The notes: generated by a model not told the origin, from the letters alone. 64,000 nt of DNA from Chryseobacterium viscerum (GCF_025949665.1 NZ_JAPDFT010000001.1:62001-126000); one strand, 5' to 3'; shown: positions 35,331-42,799, counted from the stretch's first letter. A program made the numbers and translations.

Positions 35331-35863
35331 TGGTAGTAAGTTTTAGTGTTTGTTTTTTTATGGTTCTTTGCTCTGACTTTAGGATTCAACCCTATCAATA
35401 CTTTTATTAAATCATAAAAATATATTTCTGTATTTTTGGATTCAGATATTTTAATTTTGCTTTTTAATTCTTCATAATTTGAATATTCAAAGCCTGAAAT
35501 CCTTTCAATAATTTTATTTTCTTTCACAAGAAACAATGTGTTATATTTCCTATGCTTTGCAAATTCCTGTTTTTCAAAGAAATATTCTAGATCGTTGAAA
35601 TTGTATTTTTTACAGTTAAATATTTTTTGAAATGTAATATCTTCTTTAGTGATTATAATCTTCGTATGAATTTTATAAAAGAAAGTCCATATAAAAAATA
35701 AAGCACCTAATAGAAAAGCTGTTTTTAATATGATCATTATATTGAAGGCGCTTATTAGTCCTTTCACATTAGAGTAAATAATGATTGAAAAAACCAGAGA
35801 TAGTATGAAGGTTAAGAAATGAATAATTAAAAATGATTCAAAGTTTATTTTTGATTTTACCAT
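35327..35863 (-). CDS. Small membrane protein with PH-like tail
   Basis: A 178-residue protein with two membrane helices (about 9-29 and 42-62) and a soluble beta-rich part: HTKIIITKEDITFQKIFNCK, then NFNDLEYFFEKQEF. That order resembles PH-like domain membrane proteins such as 21297-21800 and 22498-23025. The basic tail (RAKNHKKTNTKTYYH) is short. Function is unknown. It is translationally coupled to the second Kelch gene by an ATGA overlap. Confidence 0.6.
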   Translation of the reverse strand: MVKSKINFESFLIIHFLTFILSLVFSIIIYSNVKGLISAFNIMIILKTAFLLGALFFIWTFFYKIHTKIIITKEDITFQKIFNCKKYNFNDLEYFFEKQEFAKHRKYNTLFLVKENKIIERISGFEYSNYEELKSKIKISESKNTEIYFYDLIKVLIGLNPKVRAKNHKKTNTKTYYH

Positions 35864-35971
35864 GTTATGTTTTTACTCAATTGAATTTTGCTAAGTTAAA
35901 ATATTAAAGTGAGATCATTTTTAAAGAAGTAATAAAGTCAGAAAACTCTGCGTAGCAGAGGTAGAAAATCA

Positions 35972-36556
35972 TCAGTGATATCCTTTTATTTTTTGTAAAA
36001 TAACAGCATTATTCTTATTCGTATTCTTTTCAATGAGGAGATCTAAAATCTCTCCGTATAACGCTCTTTGTTTTTCGTTGGGAGCGTTCATAGGGTTGAT
36101 TTGAACTAATTTTCCATTGGAGTATACAATGATAATGTTTGTTGACATCCCATCGGTGGCAGGTTTTAAATCCTTATCATTAAAATCTTCTGATGTAAAG
36201 GACTCTGATATTCGCTGAATTCTTTCGATATCATTTTGTGACAGCTTAATTTTAAAAGGCTGCAGTTCCGGCCTTTCATTAAGATATTCAAGATGTTCCT
36301 TCTTTTCTTCAGCGCTCCTTTCTTCTCCATTTTCTTTTGGAGGTGGTGGAGGTGGAGGATTATAGGAAACCGGGCTGTAAAAAATCAAATATTTGTCAGT
36401 GAAATTTAAGATGGTTTCAGCAGGAAGATGAAAGGTGGGATAGTATCCTATTTTTATCAGAACAGCCTTAGGCTTTTCAGTTTTGTGGGCATTATTTTTC
36501 TTACCACAGGAAAATAGAAGTACAAGACAAAATAGTAGCAGTGTAAAGTATTGCAT
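35972..36556 (-). CDS. Lipoprotein with a seven-proline tract
   Basis: A 194-residue lipoprotein: MQYFTLLLFCLVLLFSC with modified Cys17. The mature part has YYPTFHLPAETILNF, a tract of seven consecutive prolines at about residues 68-74 flanked by acidic residues, and a helical region. A polyproline run of this length normally needs EF-P and often spans peptidoglycan or mediates contacts. No family is recognised. Confidence 0.6.
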   Translation of the reverse strand: MQYFTLLLFCLVLLFSCGKKNNAHKTEKPKAVLIKIGYYPTFHLPAETILNFTDKYLIFYSPVSYNPPPPPPPKENGEERSAEEKKEHLEYLNERPELQPFKIKLSQNDIERIQRISESFTSEDFNDKDLKPATDGMSTNIIIVYSNGKLVQINPMNAPNEKQRALYGEILDLLIEKNTNKNNAVILQKIKGYH

Positions 36557-36576
36557 CGATGAAAATATGTAAAATT

Positions 36577-37026
36577 TTACTTAGTATAATCCCCTGCAAC
36601 AATAGATTTTTCCATTGTACTTACAATCTCGGAAACAGGAATAGTAAATATCCCGGCATTTCCTTTATCGAATTCTTTTTTCCAGTAAAAATATCCGTCC
36701 ATTTCAAGAGAATCTGTTTTTTTGTAGGTCACCTTTTTCAGATTGATGACACTTTTGTCCAAAGCTTCTTCTGATATGGGAATATGGCTGATGTATTCTG
36801 CAAAACCTGTAGGGCTGGCAGGGTTTTTCATCTTCAAATCACTGATGGAGATATGAATTACTTTTCCGGTTTCAGGATATCCTTCAATCTTTAAAATTTT
36901 AAGAATGGAGTTTTTCTCTGCGGGACGGGTTTTATAATTCCATTTCTGGCCGACGCGGTATTGGTTATTTTTTTCGCAGCCGGAAAACAGTAAGAGTATT
37001 CCTACGATTAAAGTATAGAATTTCAT
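36577..37026 (-). CDS. Lipoprotein of unknown function
   Basis: A 149-residue lipoprotein: MKFYTLIVGILLLFSGC with modified Cys17. The mature part has YRVGQKWNYKTRPAEK and ILKIEGYPETGKVIHISI, a pattern shared by small Bacteroidota proteins that look like one half of a beta-sandwich. It lies 20 bp upstream of the 35972-36556 lipoprotein gene and is probably on the same transcript. Confidence 0.6.
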   Translation of the reverse strand: MKFYTLIVGILLLFSGCEKNNQYRVGQKWNYKTRPAEKNSILKILKIEGYPETGKVIHISISDLKMKNPASPTGFAEYISHIPISEEALDKSVINLKKVTYKKTDSLEMDGYFYWKKEFDKGNAGIFTIPVSEIVSTMEKSIVAGDYTK

Positions 37027-37050
37027 GAAGGGAGGTTATTAGTTTTGTTT

Positions 37051-37593
37051 TTATTTCAAATAGGCTTGTTCAAGGAGTTCCACTGATTCCGTTTCAGTTA
37101 ATGGATTCTTCTTATCTGTATTATTTGTTAAATTGAATGAGATCAGATTGTTATTTCTTACGGCATATAGTAAATAGGAAGTCTTGTCCTTACTAACATC
37201 CTGAGATTTATCTTTTAGGATAATTTTCCAGATAATATAATTTTTTTCTTCGTTTCGCTTTACTTCGGAAACTTCAGCTTTCACTCCGGTTGAAGAGGCC
37301 CAGTAATCATATTCCCATTTGTAAAAAGCATTCAGCAATTCTTTTTCTGTTAAGCCTTCTTTATAAAATTCAAATTTTTCAGGTTTTCTTACTGAAATCA
37401 GCAAATTTATTTTTTCGTCTTTATTGCTTAAGTGAAATTGTCCGGATTGTTTAAGTTGGTTTTTATATTCCCATTTTCCAGGAATCTCAAATAATTCTCC
37501 ATTGATTTGAAAAGGAGTCTTCTTTTGTGCAAAAGAAGAGGTTGAAACCAGAAAAAGAATGAAGATGGAAAAAAGTTTAAAGTTTAATTTCAT
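37051..37593 (-). CDS. Secreted hypothetical protein
   Basis: A 180-residue protein with signal peptide MKLNFKLFSIFILFLVSTSSFA-Q. The mature sequence starts KTPFQINGELFEIPGKWEYK and continues with beta strands and a helix (KELLNAFYKWEYDYW), a PsbP/Mog1-like outline. No family is recognised. It lies 24 bp upstream of the 36577 lipoprotein gene; the three genes 37593-35972 look like one operon. Confidence 0.58.
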   Translation of the reverse strand: MKLNFKLFSIFILFLVSTSSFAQKKTPFQINGELFEIPGKWEYKNQLKQSGQFHLSNKDEKINLLISVRKPEKFEFYKEGLTEKELLNAFYKWEYDYWASSTGVKAEVSEVKRNEEKNYIIWKIILKDKSQDVSKDKTSYLLYAVRNNNLISFNLTNNTDKKNPLTETESVELLEQAYLK

Positions 37594-37700
37594 TTTGATA
37601 ACAGTATGTTGAGTGTTTAGTAAGGCTCAAATTTACATATTGTAATAATATAAATTATATACTATGATGATAATGTTGTTTGAGCCCGGAATTTCCACTT

Positions 37701-38225
37701 TTATTTCTTCCTTCTCCTTTCAAGAAGAAGATACGCTGCATCCAGCATTTTGATCAGATGGATGTACGGGTTTATCATATTCCTTTCCGGAAGGTTGTTG
37801 TATACGCCAAGTGAGAAATAGGCCATTCCGGATATAAAGTAATCAAACTCATTTATGCTGTATTCTCTGAATGCTTTTTTGAAGACCAACAGAGGATTTT
37901 GGTATTCCTTCTCAGAAAGCAAGCCAAGAACTAGTGGAGAGACTTCTTCCAACGGAGTATTGACGAACCCTTTCTTTTCCTTTATCGCTATGAAGTAACC
38001 TGCACGGATGAATGAACGCATCGCCTGATGAAAATGATAAATGACGGACGGATCTTCTTTTATCCAGCTATTTCTTTTAAGGGCATAGCTCATAATGCTG
38101 TTTAACAACTCTTTGGATGCTACCAGATCATTGAGCTGAAAAAATGTTTTCATTAGCTGTATGCCGTAATGCTTCTTCCGGCCTTTCCCAAGCCGGGATT
38201 GAATTTCTGTTCTGTTTTTTTTCAT
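37701..38225 (-). CDS. All-helical cytoplasmic hypothetical protein
   Basis: A 174-residue basic protein (about 8 Lys/Arg in the first 21 residues), predicted mostly helical: LNDLVASKELLNSIMSYALK, YHFHQAMRSFIRAGYFIAIK, and a final LIKMLDAAYLLLERRRKK. No family is recognised. It is the last minus-strand gene before the 38.2-38.7 kb gap and may mark the edge of the accessory island. Confidence 0.55.
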   Translation of the reverse strand: MKKNRTEIQSRLGKGRKKHYGIQLMKTFFQLNDLVASKELLNSIMSYALKRNSWIKEDPSVIYHFHQAMRSFIRAGYFIAIKEKKGFVNTPLEEVSPLVLGLLSEKEYQNPLLVFKKAFREYSINEFDYFISGMAYFSLGVYNNLPERNMINPYIHLIKMLDAAYLLLERRRKK

Positions 38226-38480
38226 GAGTGTGTATTTTTTATTGTACGATTCTGCGGGCAGTAAAGAAGTAAGTCCTGAAATATCTGAACTTCCTGTCTA
38301 TACAAGCCGAATGAATATGATAGAATTTATGTTTTCTAAAAGCCCGAAAGCCGCAATGGATTGTACATCCCATTGTACCGTGTCATGATACTTTATGTGG
38401 TAAAGCAGGCTTAGAAAAAGATGATTGTAGAAAAGCAGAACAGCATGAAAATAAAAACGGCATGAGACTCTACAATATCC

Positions 38481-38588
38481 GCTTTTGAGGTACTGGTATA
38501 CCCTGCACACAGATAAGAGAGCTCACGCCTAGGTCGTGAGCTTCCTGCTTATCATCTTGCGTGCATAAAAATACCAGTTTTCAAAAGC
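38481..38588. repeat. 108-bp imperfect palindrome (cruciform-like)
   Basis: Outer arms GCTTTTGAGGTACTGGTAT and ATACCAGTTTTCAAAAGC pair almost fully. Middle arms TGCACACAGATAAG and CTTATCATCTTGCGTGCA pair with a small bulge. The core AGCTCACG/CGTGAGCT is perfect around CCTAGGT. The whole folds into one long stem. The rest of the 38226-38733 gap shows no gene I trust: the 70-codon minus-strand frame at 38298-38510 has no start context or coding character. The element may be a MITE-like insertion, a structured RNA or a recombination site at the island edge. Confidence 0.75.
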
Positions 38589-38683
38589 AAGGTTCTAAGC
38601 AATAGCTTCTATATTTCTTTGAAGTATCGCAAAATTACTCTAATGAGTAATCTTTTCCAAATATAATAATATTTTTAATATAC

Positions 38684-38697
38684 AGGACTATAGTCCT
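38684..38697. promoter_or_regulatory. Perfect 14-bp palindromic operator before the XRE regulator
   Basis: AGGACTATAGTCCT is a perfect palindrome 36 bp before the ATG of the XRE gene. Its core GACTATAGTC is like the C-boxes (GACT...AGTC) bound by controller proteins of type II restriction-modification systems. Autoregulation of the adjacent regulator is the likely use. Confidence 0.65.
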
Positions 38698-38733
38698 TAG
38701 TTTTTTATTTTGTTTTTGGTTCACTTTGTCATT

Positions 38734-39021
38734 ATGCATGATTCTTTAGACGAAATAGAGCGATATATAATTTCAAAAGTGAAAGAAATAAGAGAACAGA
38801 GAGGTATTAGCCAAACTTCACTTTCTTTGGCTATTGGTAAGAGTACGAGCTATATTTCAGATATTGAAGCGCATTCCAAAACTGCAAAATACAATATTAA
38901 AAGCCTAAACTTAATATCTAAAGCTTTGGGATGCTCTCCAAGAGACTTCTGGCCAGAGCAACCAATTTTGGAAGAGAAATATGAATTTGTAAGAGAAATA
39001 GAAATAAAGAGAAAATCCTAG
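38734..39021 (+). CDS. XRE-family regulator, controller (C-protein)-like
   Basis: A 95-residue DNA-binding protein. The open frame begins at a TTG (38710), but the ATG at 38734 (MHDSLDEIERYIISKVKEIR) is preferred. The helix-turn-helix is complete: IREQRGISQTSLSLAIGKST followed by SYISDIEAHSK, then NIKSLNLISKALGCSPRDFW. The size, the lack of extra domains and the palindrome just upstream match restriction controller proteins. No methyltransferase is nearby, so it may instead control the convergent nuclease/TIR genes or only itself. Confidence 0.85.
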   Translation: MHDSLDEIERYIISKVKEIREQRGISQTSLSLAIGKSTSYISDIEAHSKTAKYNIKSLNLISKALGCSPRDFWPEQPILEEKYEFVREIEIKRKS

Positions 39022-39038
39022 CGATAGCTGGGATTTGT
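39013..39038 (+). terminator. Weak terminator overlapping the end of the XRE gene
   Basis: An AAATCCTAGC/AGCTGGGATTT hairpin is followed by TGTCTTTG. It starts within the last codons of the gene. Confidence 0.4.
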
Positions 39039-39117
39039 CTTTGTTATTCTATTATAAAATAACATATTACGTATTGGAGCTGATGAGCATTTGTTAATAT
39101 GATGTTACCAGTTGGGT

Positions 39118-40212
39118 TTATTCATTATCTTCAACTAATCTTTGTCTAGCTTCTTCTAACCATTCTCTGTCAATATTAATTATTGTAAAAGGAGCTTCTG
39201 GATTATTTCTTTGGTTAAAAACAAAAATCTTAGAGAAGAACTCCTGCTTTATATCAAGAGCAACTGATTTGTCTAAGTTGAATGACTTCCAATGACTAAA
39301 TATTCTTTTAGGAATATAGAAGTCGAAGTCAGTTGATTGCCTCCTATCTCGTGGATTGTAAACAGTAAGTCTCCAAACATTCGCACTGTCTCCATTCCAA
39401 TGAATTTCCGCTTTTAACGTAGAAAATGTTCCGTAATTATTTTGGCTGTTTAGAATGTTTTCTTCTGTCCTTGTTCTTGAAAATAAAAAAATCATATCGC
39501 CAGTTTCCAACAAACCAACATAAGAATATCTTAAAACTGTATTTGAAAATGTTACAATATCACCAATAATGTTGTCATCTACCAACAAGTTATAAGCTCT
39601 GTTGTACTTTTCAGCGTGTAGGTCTCCTTCTCTATCCTTTAAAAAATCATATAGATTTTGAACCTCTTCAGTCTGAAAACTATCAATTAATGGTTGGTCA
39701 ATTCTATTAAAGTCCCGAATTGTATTTGCACTTAAAAACCAACTAAGTGAAAGCAATGGAATTTTATTGTTAGATGCGAACTCTACAGCTGGTTTACTAA
39801 AGTCATTTACAGAAGCAACGCCTACTTGATATAAAAATCTCGTTCTTGTATCAATCGCATAGGCTGCTCGTCTATTATTTTGCCTTTTAAGAATACTGTC
39901 TCTAGTTACAATTTCAAAATCATTCAAATCATTTCTTAAGCCAATTGCATTCCTTACAAATGGCAGATTTGCAATTGACCCATAAGCTTTACATTCAAAT
40001 AGTAGTTGGGTTGGATAAGCAAATGGCATTTGAATAGGAGGGTTCATTATTATGTCTGCATCATGCGCTGCACCTTTTCCATTTATGAAGAAAAGTCCGC
40101 CTCTTTCAAATGAAAATAAATTATCAGCTCTGACATTTGTAAATCCGCAATTTTTCAATAATTGTCGAATAATATATTCAAGTAATGCCCCTTTTATATT
40201 TCCTGCTTTCAT
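39118..40212 (-). CDS. PD-(D/E)xK nuclease-like protein (restriction endonuclease-type)
   Basis: A 364-residue cytoplasmic protein. The first ~120 residues look like a PD-(D/E)xK nuclease core: helix KGALLEYIIRQLLKNCGF with Glu12, then GKGAAHDADIIM (Asp51/Asp53) and the ExK motif LLFECKAYG (Glu73, Lys75), followed by a helix. This order is that of Mrr/Holliday-resolvase-type endonucleases. The remaining ~240 residues are an uncharacterised alpha/beta region. It lies 83 bp downstream of the TIR gene in the same direction and is convergent with the XRE gene. A defence role is likely from motif and company, but no methylase partner is seen. Confidence 0.7.
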   Translation of the reverse strand: MKAGNIKGALLEYIIRQLLKNCGFTNVRADNLFSFERGGLFFINGKGAAHDADIIMNPPIQMPFAYPTQLLFECKAYGSIANLPFVRNAIGLRNDLNDFEIVTRDSILKRQNNRRAAYAIDTRTRFLYQVGVASVNDFSKPAVEFASNNKIPLLSLSWFLSANTIRDFNRIDQPLIDSFQTEEVQNLYDFLKDREGDLHAEKYNRAYNLLVDDNIIGDIVTFSNTVLRYSYVGLLETGDMIFLFSRTRTEENILNSQNNYGTFSTLKAEIHWNGDSANVWRLTVYNPRDRRQSTDFDFYIPKRIFSHWKSFNLDKSVALDIKQEFFSKIFVFNQRNNPEAPFTIINIDREWLEEARQRLVEDNE

Positions 40213-40295
40213 TTTGTTATTGTTTTATAGTTTTTACAAATGTTGAATTTTGTGTTTACCCTCACATTTTGCGAATACAGTGTTAGGTATAGTTC

Positions 40296-41144
40296 TTAAT
40301 ATTCATACGCGTTTGATGTCCATATATTTGATAAATCAAAAAGCTCTTCTTCAGAAAGGAAGGATTTTGTTGGAACATTACCTACTGAAAACCCTAAAAG
40401 AATTCTAAAAATGTCATATTTGATATGTTCATCACTAACCTTATATTTTTCAATAAATTCTAAATAACTTGCATTCATCATTTCCCAAGATTGTATTTCA
40501 TAATCTGGTTTTAAATCTAATTCGTAATTGTAGATACTTTGCTCAAAAGTTAATTTTGTGTGTCTTCCAATTCCTAAATGAATATTTTTTGCTCGACAAA
40601 TTAATGATTTAGAAAGTTTACTTTGAGATTTCGTTTTCATTTTAATTTGATCGCGGCTAATTTCAACAGGTTTCGCATCTCTTAGAATTTCTGTCATTAA
40701 CATATAGCCTTTAATATTTTGAATAATATCTGGCCTAACTATTTTACAAATTTCAAGAGCTATTTTGTCAATAGAATTTTTTTCAGTTGTTAATGCAAGT
40801 TTATCTGCAAGATATAAAGAATAATTTTTTACTTCCTCTCTAGAAATATTATGCCAGATTGGAAGGATTGATTTTTTTCCATGCTCTTCTTTTGAAATTA
40901 ATGATTGATATTCATAATCTGTCCATTTTTTATTGAGAAAATTATTCGAAATTACAACCACTCCAAAATCTGATTTTGATAATCCATAATCAATGGATTT
41001 AGTTAAACTATCACCAAATGTTAAAGTAAATTCATCGTACCAGACTTTCACATCAAGTTTTAAAAGTTTTTCAGCTAAAATTCTTACAAAATCGTTTTTA
41101 TCTTCACTTGAATGCGAAATGAAAACATCCCATTGTTTATCCAT
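40296..41144 (-). CDS. TIR-domain protein (putative defence NADase/effector)
   Basis: A 282-residue cytoplasmic protein. The frame reaches a TTG at 41177, but the ATG at 41144 (MDKQWDVFISHSSEDK) gives the usual TIR start. The TIR domain (about 1-135) has DVFISHSSEDK (box 1), KVWYDEFTLTFGDSL (box 2) and the helix NNFLNKKWTDYEYQ, whose Glu78 sits at the position of the catalytic Glu of NAD+-cleaving bacterial TIRs. The C-terminal ~145 residues are unrecognised, with Trp/Tyr-rich helices (YEIQSWEMMNASYLEFIEKY). No STING, NLR, Ago or ThsA partner is adjacent; the nearest gene is the PD-(D/E)xK nuclease. Confidence 0.82.
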   Translation of the reverse strand: MDKQWDVFISHSSEDKNDFVRILAEKLLKLDVKVWYDEFTLTFGDSLTKSIDYGLSKSDFGVVVISNNFLNKKWTDYEYQSLISKEEHGKKSILPIWHNISREEVKNYSLYLADKLALTTEKNSIDKIALEICKIVRPDIIQNIKGYMLMTEILRDAKPVEISRDQIKMKTKSQSKLSKSLICRAKNIHLGIGRHTKLTFEQSIYNYELDLKPDYEIQSWEMMNASYLEFIEKYKVSDEHIKYDIFRILLGFSVGNVPTKSFLSEEELFDLSNIWTSNAYEY

Positions 41145-41168
41145 TATCTTAGTTTTGAAATTATGACT

Positions 41169-41197
41169 AACATCCAAAATTTACACATTGCGCCAAT
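41169..41197. repeat. Cassette-flank repeat, copy 1 (5' of the TIR gene)
   Basis: The segment from AACATCCAAAATTTA to CACATTGCGCCAAT matches 43787-43814 at about 24 of 29 positions. Both lie directly upstream of a minus-strand island gene. See the finding on cassette-like units. Confidence 0.5.
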
Positions 41198-41341
41198 AAA
41201 TAATTACGTAAATGTGGTTTGGGTTTTATTAAATATACATTTTGTGTTGAAATATTTAAATCGACTTTTGTTTTTTATTATAAATTTTGATCAAATTAAA
41301 AAATCAAAATGAAATTTCCTTATGGGAAACCATAATCCATA

Positions 41342-41420
41342 TAAAACCCCATTCTATTTTTATAGAACGAGGTTTTTATTTATAGTCATTAAGGCTATAT
41401 AATTCCTTTGATTCTCCAAA
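41342..41420. repeat. Decayed copy of the groEL terminator and 3' end (R0)
   Basis: An AACCCCATTCTAT/ATAGAACGAGGTT terminator hairpin is followed by GTCATTAAGGCTATATAATT then CCTTTGATTC. The same order is found after native groEL: terminator, then GTAGTTAAGACTACATCATT then CCTGGCATTC at 44945-45015. About 22 of 30 positions match in the second block. It is the weakest of the groEL-end copies. The rest of 41198-41490 shows no gene or other structure. Confidence 0.4.
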
Positions 41421-41490
41421 TTTTACAATTTGTTTAGTTGGAAGTAATCAACTTAAATTTTTTGTACAGTTAAATGAAAAATCTTAAAAA

Positions 41491-41814
41491 CTAGCTAAAT
41501 GATTTACCTATCTTATTAAGATACGCAGAACATATCTTAATAAAGTAATCCGTATAAGACATAATCATTTTATCGAAATCGACATTTTTATAGTGTTCTT
41601 TAATCTCGGGAGGTTGTCCAGGTGAATCCAGAGGTTTAAATACAATTTGTAGTTCTTGTTGTAATGTTTTCCCAATTACAACAAGCATTTTAGATAATTT
41701 TTCACTGTCTGAACTATTATCAGCAAATGTCATAAACTCTAAATATGCTTCATGAACGAAAGTTAAGGCTTCCGTATTAAAGACTTCAAAGCTTTTTAAA
41801 ATTGAATTACTCAT
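41491..41814 (-). CDS. Small helical hypothetical protein
   Basis: A 107-residue soluble, helical protein: SNSILKSFEVFNTEALTFVH, DSEKLSKMLVVIGKTLQQEL, then a proline-rich turn (KPLDSPGQPPEIKE) and MIMSYTDYFIKICSAYLNKI. It has no signal peptide and no recognised family. It lies between the groEL-end copies R0 and R1, so it is probably island cargo. Confidence 0.55.
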   Translation of the reverse strand: MSNSILKSFEVFNTEALTFVHEAYLEFMTFADNSSDSEKLSKMLVVIGKTLQQELQIVFKPLDSPGQPPEIKEHYKNVDFDKMIMSYTDYFIKICSAYLNKIGKSFS

Positions 41815-41886
41815 AAAATTAGTTTTTACTAATATAATAAAAGAGTTTAAAATATAGCTTAATTGGAACTAAAAATTTATGAATTT

Positions 41887-41983
41887 ACTCCCCCGCACGA
41901 ATCCTTTCGTGTAGGGAGTAAATTAAATCTTATATATAATCTAAAAACCAAAACCACACGATACAATCGTATGGCAGCGAGGG
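41887..41983. repeat. Island inverted-repeat element, copy 1
   Basis: A ~97-bp element made of two hairpins, CCCGCACGA..TCGTGTAGGG and CCACACGAT..ATCGTATGG. Together they also form one large inverted repeat. All three copies (also 42637-42730 and 43877-43987) share the order CGCACGAATYCTTTCGTGT, an AT-rich middle with ATCTAAAARCC, then CCACACGATACAATCG and a GCGAGGG-type end. This copy abuts the stop codon of the 73-residue gene. Confidence 0.85.
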
Positions 41984-42205
41984 TTATTTTTTGAAAATAT
42001 TCTTCATCATATTTTCTATTGTTTTTTTTGTTTCTTCCTCAATTATTTTTTTTGATTTCTCAACTAATTTACTTCTGAAGTTTTCACAACAAGCTTTTAT
42101 TTCAAAGCCTTTAGATGTTTTGATAAATTGAGGATGTTTGTTGTGTTCGGAACATGATTCATTTTCAATTTTTCTTTTTATTGAATTGTAGTCTAATTCA
42201 CTCAT
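41984..42205 (-). CDS. Small protein with zinc-ribbon-like Cys/His motif
   Basis: A 73-residue protein with the putative metal site CSEHNKHPQFIKTSKGFEIK followed by ACCENF: one Cys, two His and a Cys-Cys pair. A long charged helix follows (SKLVEKSKKIIEEETKKTIE). It is similar in style to small anti-phage- or toxin-associated proteins but not assignable. It is cargo between R0 and R1, and its stop codon touches repeat copy 1. Confidence 0.55.
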   Translation of the reverse strand: MSELDYNSIKRKIENESCSEHNKHPQFIKTSKGFEIKACCENFRSKLVEKSKKIIEEETKKTIENMMKNIFKK

Positions 42206-42285
42206 ATTTATTTAGTTGTTTAAATGCTTTCTCCTAAGTTAAAATATTTAAACAATACTTTCTTACGGAAAACCATAATTTAAAA

Positions 42286-42342
42286 AACCGTCCTACAAAA
42301 GCAGAACGGTTTATATATTAAATTTGTCTTAGCGACTCGCTA
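42286..42342 (-). terminator. Duplicate groEL terminator with downstream spacer (R1)
   Basis: The hairpin AACCGTCCT/AGAACGGTT and the spacer up to the groEL remnant duplicate the arrangement after native groEL. From 42307 on, 56 bp are shared with R2 (42579-42634) with a single mismatch. Confidence 0.65.
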
Positions 42343-42480
42343 TTACATCATTCCTGGCATTCCACCACCATTGGCATAGCTGGTTCAGCGCTCTTCATTT
42401 CATTGATAACACATTCAGTTGTTAAAAGCATTCCAGAAAAGAAGCTGTATTTTCAAGGGTAACTCTTGTTACTTTTGTTG
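42343..42480 (-). pseudogene. groEL 3'-end fragment, decayed (R1)
   Basis: Read on the minus strand this encodes a broken GroEL C-terminus: TKVTRVTLENTAS, a 1-nt deletion, then [20 protein letters not shown], another 1-nt deletion, then the GGGMPGMM end and TAA. Against native groEL (45000-45140) most differences are synonymous, so the fragment diverged while still coding and only later decayed. That points to an ortholog's or paralogue's groEL end rather than a fresh duplication. Homology stops at 42480, where a 31-bp palindrome begins. Confidence 0.85.
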
Positions 42481-42484
42481 CATA

Positions 42485-42515
42485 TCCTTGTCAAGGTTTT
42501 AAACCTTGACAAGGA
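42485..42515. repeat. 31-bp perfect palindrome
   Basis: TCCTTGTCAAGGTTT and AAACCTTGACAAGGA flank a single central T with no mismatch. It sits exactly at the break of the groEL fragment R1. It looks like a dispersed extragenic palindrome; no T-run follows. Confidence 0.85.
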
Positions 42516-42555
42516 CACCAATCCAGGTACTTTTGTCTAAAACTTACAGATAAAA

Positions 42556-42636
42556 AAACCGCTCTACAAAGAGTAGAGCGGTTTATATATTAAATTTGTC
42601 TTAGCGACTTGCTATTACATCATTCCTGGCATTCTA
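42556..42636. repeat. Duplicate groEL terminator and last codons (R2)
   Basis: The perfect hairpin ACCGCTCTAC/GTAGAGCGGT is followed by the same spacer as R1 and then, on the minus strand, the last GroEL codons MPGMM and stop (42615-42635). The homology is cut off by inverted-repeat element copy 2 at 42637. Confidence 0.8.
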
Positions 42637-42730
42637 CCCCGCTACCGCACGAATCCTTTCGTGTGGTTTAAATAAATTAGCTATTATCTAAAAGCCAAAG
42701 CCACACGATACAATCGTGCGGTAGCGAGGA
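42637..42730. repeat. Island inverted-repeat element, copy 2
   Basis: The best-preserved copy: ends GCTACCGCACGA and TCGTGCGGTAGC are perfect inverted repeats, each half being itself a hairpin (CCGCACGAA..TTCGTGTGG and CCACACGAT..ATCGTGCGG). It interrupts the groEL-end copy R2, which suggests insertion there. Confidence 0.9.
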
Positions 42731-42795
42731 GGTTGCGAACTGTAAACATGAATTTGCTACAAAATTCGCAATCTTGCCAAACGCCTGTTGTGCGA
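42731..42795. repeat. attC-like or cassette-end sequence 3' of the lipoprotein hydrolase
   Basis: TTGCGAA and TTCGCAA form a perfect 7-bp stem, followed by TTGCCAAACGCCTGTTGTGCG, here read as GCCAAACGCCTGTTGTGCG. Similar GCCAA-CGCTGTTGTGCG-like ends follow many cassette-type genes in Bacteroidota, as I recall them. No integron integrase is in the window. Confidence 0.35.
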
Positions 42796-42799
42796 TGTT

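Noticed and set aside
38298..38510. 70-codon minus-strand open frame in the 38.2-38.7 kb gap
   Set aside because: Cysteine- and tyrosine-rich random-looking translation, overlaps the large palindrome, no start context; not reported as a gene.
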